Shown piece by piece: positions 60,979 through 64,000 of a stretch of DNA of 64,000 nucleotides; position 1 is the stretch's first letter, and each line of letters starts with the position of its first letter. The position numbers and the translations under genes were made by a program. The notes below the pieces were generated by a model. It worked only from the letters and a program-made list of their open reading frames with translations. It searched no databases and was not told where the DNA came from. The stretch covers positions 836,090-900,089 of the forward strand of contig NZ_WSNW01000001.1 of the NCBI RefSeq assembly GCF_009767585.1, in the 5' to 3' direction. This DNA comes from Coprobacillus cateniformis (lineage in GTDB: Bacteria > Bacillota_I > Bacilli_A > Erysipelotrichales > Coprobacillaceae).

Positions 60979-61518
60979 TTATTTGTGGAATGGCATTCCT
61001 AATTGTGCTAATAATTCACGACTTTCTTCGTCTGTTTTAGCAGTAGTTACGAATACAATATCCATTCCTCTTAATTTGTTTACTTTATCAAAATTGATTT
61101 CAGGGAAAATTAATTGTTCTTTAATACCTAAAGTATAATTTCCTCTTCCATCAAATGAGTTCTTAGGTACTCCTCTAAAGTCTCTTACACGAGGTAAAGA
61201 GATATTTACCAATTTATCTAAGAATTCATACATTCTTTCACCACGTAATGTTACTTTACATCCGATTGGCATACCTTCACGTAATTTGAATCCAGCGATT
61301 GATTTTTTAGCTGTAGTTACAACAGGTTTTTGTCCTGTAATAATTGTTAATTCTTCAACAGCTTCATCTAATAATTTAGAGTTACTTACTGCATCACCAA
61401 CACCAATATTGATAACGATTTTTTCCATAGCTGGAACTTGCATTACTGAATTATAATTAAATTTAGTCATTAATGACTTACTAATTTCATTTTCATAACG
61501 TTCCTTTAGTCGGTTCAT
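60979..61518 (-). CDS. rplE: 50S ribosomal protein L5
   Basis: 179 residues: RLKERYENEISKSLMTKFNY, MEKIVINIGVGDAVSNSKLL, GFKLREGMPIGCKVTLRGER and FPEINFDKVNKLRGMDIVFV. It binds 5S rRNA and contacts P-site tRNA. Confidence 0.98.
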   Translation of the reverse strand: MNRLKERYENEISKSLMTKFNYNSVMQVPAMEKIVINIGVGDAVSNSKLLDEAVEELTIITGQKPVVTTAKKSIAGFKLREGMPIGCKVTLRGERMYEFLDKLVNISLPRVRDFRGVPKNSFDGRGNYTLGIKEQLIFPEINFDKVNKLRGMDIVFVTTAKTDEESRELLAQLGMPFHK

Positions 61519-61536
61519 TATTTAACCTCCTTCCGA

Positions 61537-61866
61537 TTACTTTTTCTTCTTTGTAGTTTTGTCTAATGCTTTACCTGTTTTTTTATTGATACGAACTTTT
61601 TGTTCATTTTCAATTCCGTATCCAATTTTAACAGTTTCTTTTGCTTTTGAATCATAGTATGCAACATTTGAAGCATGAATAGGAGCTTCTCTTGTTACAA
61701 TTCCACCTTCTGGATCAGCCTGTGAAGGTTTAATGTGTTTAGTAACCATGTTAACACCTTCAACAATAACTTTATTTTCTTTTCTAAGAATTTGAATAAC
61801 TTCTCCAGTTTTTCCTTTATCGCTACCAGCGATAACTTGAACTGTATCACCTACACGTAATTTCAT
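61537..61866 (-). CDS. rplX: 50S ribosomal protein L24
   Basis: 109 residues with an N-terminal KOW motif: LRVGDTVQVIAGSDKGKTGE, then VEGVNMVTKHIKPSQADPEG. An assembly initiator of the large subunit. The lysine-rich tail is typical. Confidence 0.98.
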   Translation of the reverse strand: MKLRVGDTVQVIAGSDKGKTGEVIQILRKENKVIVEGVNMVTKHIKPSQADPEGGIVTREAPIHASNVAYYDSKAKETVKIGYGIENEQKVRINKKTGKALDKTTKKKK

Positions 61867-61881
61867 CTTCTCGTTCTCCTC

Positions 61882-62250
61882 CTATAATACCTCAGGAGCT
61901 AATGATACGATTTTCATGAAATCTGCATCTCTTAACTCTCTTGCAACCGGTCCAAAGATACGAGTTCCTTTAGGTGAATTATCATCTTTAATGATTACAC
62001 ATGCATTATCATCGAACTTAATTAATGAACCGTTGTCACGGTTAACACCATATTTACTTCTTACGATAACAGCTTTAACTACTTCACCTTTTTTAACTGT
62101 ACCACCTGGAGTCGCTTGTTTCACTGTAGCTACGACGATATCACCGATGTTACTAAATTTTCTATTTGAACCACCAAGGTTTCTTATTACTAGTACTTCT
62201 TTTGCTCCTGTATTGTCAGCAACTTTTAATCTGCTTTCATTTTGGATCAT
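61882..62250 (-). CDS. rplN: 50S ribosomal protein L14
   Basis: 122 residues: MIQNESRLKVADNTGAKEVL, GDIVVATVKQATPGGTVKKG and GTRIFGPVARELRDADFMKI. It forms an intersubunit bridge and is the first gene of the spc portion. Confidence 0.98.
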   Translation of the reverse strand: MIQNESRLKVADNTGAKEVLVIRNLGGSNRKFSNIGDIVVATVKQATPGGTVKKGEVVKAVIVRSKYGVNRDNGSLIKFDDNACVIIKDDNSPKGTRIFGPVARELRDADFMKIVSLAPEVL

Positions 62251-62278
62251 TTGAGTGACCTCCTTTCAGATTCTTTTC

Positions 62279-62539
62279 TTAAATAATTTCTGCTTTCTTA
62301 ACAACTTCTACTAAACGGAAACGTTTAGTTGCAGATAATGGACGAGTTGCCATGATTTTGACAATGTCACCATCTCTTGCAATATTTTCTTCATCATGAG
62401 CCTTAAACTTTTTAGAAGATTTAACACGTTTTCCGTATAATTTGTGTTTAACATGAGTTTCTACTAAAACAGTAATTGTTTTATCCATCTTTGCAGAAAT
62501 AACTGTTCCAGTATAAACTTTACGATTGTTTCTTTCCAT
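62279..62539 (-). CDS. rpsQ: 30S ribosomal protein S17
   Basis: 86 residues: GTVISAKMDKTITVLVETHV, HKLYGKRVKSSKKFKAHDEE and the end MATRPLSATKRFRLVEVVKK. An OB-fold protein at the body of the small subunit. Confidence 0.98.
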   Translation of the reverse strand: MERNNRKVYTGTVISAKMDKTITVLVETHVKHKLYGKRVKSSKKFKAHDEENIARDGDIVKIMATRPLSATKRFRLVEVVKKAEII

Positions 62540-62555
62540 ATTCTTCTCCTTCTAA

Positions 62556-62750
62556 TTATTTGTTTAATTCTCTTTCTCTAATAATTGTTTTAATCTTTGC
62601 AATATTTTTTCTCACTGTTCTAATACGAGCAGTATTTTCCAATTGACCAGTTGCTGCTTGGAATCTTAATCCAAATAACTCTTTCTTGTACTCTTCTACT
62701 TTGTTAAGTAATTCTTGAGTTTCTGTATTTCTAATATCTTGAACTGTCAC
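62556..62750 (-). CDS. rpmC: 50S ribosomal protein L29
   Basis: 64 residues, two helices: ELLNKVEEYKKELFGLRFQA and RIRTVRKNIAKIKTIIRERE. Located at the exit tunnel. It begins 2 nt after rplP. Confidence 0.97.
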   Translation of the reverse strand: MTVQDIRNTETQELLNKVEEYKKELFGLRFQAATGQLENTARIRTVRKNIAKIKTIIRERELNK

Positions 62751-62752
62751 AA

Positions 62753-63163
62753 TTACTCACCTCTTCCAATAATCTTACATTTGATTGGTAGTTTATGAGA
62801 TGCAAGTCTTAAAGCTTCTCTTGCAACTTCTTCTTCTACACCAGCGACTTCGAACATTACGCGTCCTGTTTTTACTACTGCTACCCATTCTTCTGGAGCA
62901 CCTTTACCTGAACCCATACGGACTTCAAGAGGTTTCTTTGTTTTAGCTAAATGAGGGAAAATTCTAATCCAAACTTGACCACCACGTTTCATATAACGGT
63001 TCATAGCGATACGAGCTGCTTCGATTTGTCTTGAAGTAATCCAAGCACCTTCTTGAGCCTGTAATCCATATTCACCAAAAGAAACTTCAGTTCCACCTTT
63101 AGCTTTACCTTCATATTTAATTCTATGAGGTCTTCTATATTTAGTTCTCTTAGGCATCAACAT
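62753..63163 (-). CDS. rplP: 50S ribosomal protein L16
   Basis: 136 residues: MLMPKRTKYRRPHRIKYEGK, FGEYGLQAQEGAWITSRQIE and RMGSGKGAPEEWVAVVKTGR. The first ATG at 63163 gives the family N-terminus (usually MLLPKR), so it is preferred over the ATG two codons on. Its ribosome binding site lies in the last codons of rpsC. Confidence 0.97.
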   Translation of the reverse strand: MLMPKRTKYRRPHRIKYEGKAKGGTEVSFGEYGLQAQEGAWITSRQIEAARIAMNRYMKRGGQVWIRIFPHLAKTKKPLEVRMGSGKGAPEEWVAVVKTGRVMFEVAGVEEEVAREALRLASHKLPIKCKIIGRGE

Positions 63164-63165
63164 GA

Positions 63166-63819
63166 TTATTTATCCCCTTTCTTCTTTGCAGGAAGAATTT
63201 CTCCCTTACAAATCCAAACTTTTACTCCTAATTTTCCATAAGTTGTGTCAGCTTCTGCAGTCGCATAATCAATGTCAGCTCTTAATGTATGAAGAGGTAC
63301 ATTTCCTTCAGAATAACCTTCTGTTCTTGCCATATCAGCACCACCTAAACGACCTGATACACAAGTTTTAATTCCTTTAGCTCCAGCTCTCATAGCACTT
63401 TGGATTGCTCTTTTTTGAACTGTTCTAAATGAAGCACGGTTTTCTAATTGCTCAGCAATTCTGTTTGCAACAAGTTGTGCAACAACATCTGGATTTTTGA
63501 TTTCAACAATATTGATAAACACTTGTTTATCCTTTACTAATTTAGTCACTTGTTTTCTTAAAGCATCAACTGCTTCACCATCTTTACCAATAACAACACC
63601 AGGTCTAGATGTATGAACAAAGATGTTAACTCTGTTTTTAGATCTTTCAATTTCAATATTAGCGACATAAGCGCCTTTTAACTTTGCATTTAAGAATTCA
63701 CGAATTCTGATGTCTTCGTGTAATAATGAAGCAAAGTCTTTATCATTAGCGTACCATCTTGAATTCCAATCACGGTTTACGCCAACACGCAATCCGACTG
63801 GACTTACTTTTTGACCCAT
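63166..63819 (-). CDS. rpsC: 30S ribosomal protein S3
   Basis: 217 residues: GQKVSPVGLRVGVNRDWNSR, the KH domain TSRPGVVIGKDGEAVDALRK, and GAKGIKTCVSGRLGGADMAR with VWICKGEILPAKKK at the end. It forms the mRNA entry site with S4 and S5. Confidence 0.98.
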   Translation of the reverse strand: MGQKVSPVGLRVGVNRDWNSRWYANDKDFASLLHEDIRIREFLNAKLKGAYVANIEIERSKNRVNIFVHTSRPGVVIGKDGEAVDALRKQVTKLVKDKQVFINIVEIKNPDVVAQLVANRIAEQLENRASFRTVQKRAIQSAMRAGAKGIKTCVSGRLGGADMARTEGYSEGNVPLHTLRADIDYATAEADTTYGKLGVKVWICKGEILPAKKKGDK

Positions 63820-63830
63820 ACTTTGCCCTC

Positions 63831-64000
63831 CTATCTTTCAGCAACCACACATGTAATGTGGCTTGTTCTCTTTAAAATTTGAGTACCGCTACCTTTTGCT
63901 CTAGCGCGGAATCTTTTTAATGTAGGACCTTCGTCTACATAGATTTCTTTAATAAATAATTTTTCTTCTTCTGCACCTTCATTGAAAACAGCATTTTGTG
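63831..64000 (-). CDS. rplV: 50S ribosomal protein L22 (C-terminal part, cut by the window)
   Basis: The last about 56 residues are visible: NAVFNEGAEEEKLFIKEIYV, then DEGPTLKRFRARAKGSGTQI and LKRTSHITCVVAER. This is the L22 C-terminal region including the loop that lines the exit tunnel. The 5' part lies beyond position 64000. It is followed by rpsC after 11 nt. Confidence 0.95.
   Translation of the reverse strand, partial: QNAVFNEGAEEEKLFIKEIYVDEGPTLKRFRARAKGSGTQILKRTSHITCVVAER

Overview
The window is about 64 kb from a low-GC, AT-rich member of the Bacillota. The evidence is the classical S10/spc/alpha ribosomal gene order, strong AGGAGG ribosome binding sites, type Z (zinc) S14, YolD/UmuC-type Y-family polymerase, a CwlD-like spore amidase and a group B [FeFe] hydrogenase. 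Together these suggest an anaerobic, spore-forming gut-type Firmicute; I lean towards Erysipelotrichia/Coprobacillaceae (Thomasclavelia-like), but that placement is an impression and was not computed. Nearly all genes are on the minus strand.

Layout. 1-2.3 kb: small unknown genes and a compact RelE/ParE-like toxin with a 51-residue antitoxin. 2.5-2.8 kb: tRNA-Ile, tRNA-Ile, tRNA-Ala. 2.9-8.5 kb: a lipoprotein solute-binding protein paired with a Cache-GGDEF-EAL c-di-GMP enzyme, then a CwlD-like amidase. 8.6-14.2 kb: HAD phosphatase, pyrophosphatase, [FeFe] hydrogenase, an HD-GNAT fusion, a broken DUF3795 gene, DsrE and P1 peptidase. 14.3-19.8 kb: topB, a putative immunity protein, an AraC/SRPBCC/AlkD operon and a uracil-DNA-glycosylase-like gene. 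19.9-25.6 kb: a MerR-BtrH pair and a three-gene cluster encoding proteins that all carry the same C-terminal helical module, with divergent sigma-K-like promoters; this is the best candidate for an undescribed (spore surface) system.

25.6-44.5 kb is an accessory zone full of gene fossils (GNAT, tocopherol-cyclase-like twice, VOC, SUKH, isochorismatase, XRE regulator, AbiEi, MerR) mixed with intact acetyltransferases, a PadR/MATE efflux pair, a Y-family polymerase with YolD, and small enzymes. Two ideas organise it. First, a MerR / GNAT / tocopherol-cyclase-like block occurs twice (21.0-27.1 kb and 41.9-44.2 kb) and the copies have decayed differently. Second, the 3' end and terminator of rpsI are repeated three times (39.6, 41.8 and 44.5 kb), as expected from integrations at the rpsI 3' end.

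44.5-64 kb is core: rplM-rpsI, an ECF sigma factor with a membrane beta-propeller partner, a PHP phosphatase, truA, ecfT-ecfA2-ecfA1, an RpiR regulator, a coiled-coil protein, and then the ribosomal superoperon from rplQ and rpoA back to a partial rplV at the window edge. Functionally the core half is translation, secretion (secY), protein maturation (map), nucleotide metabolism (adk) and vitamin uptake (ECF). The other half is signalling, stress repair, drug efflux and probable spore-surface functions.
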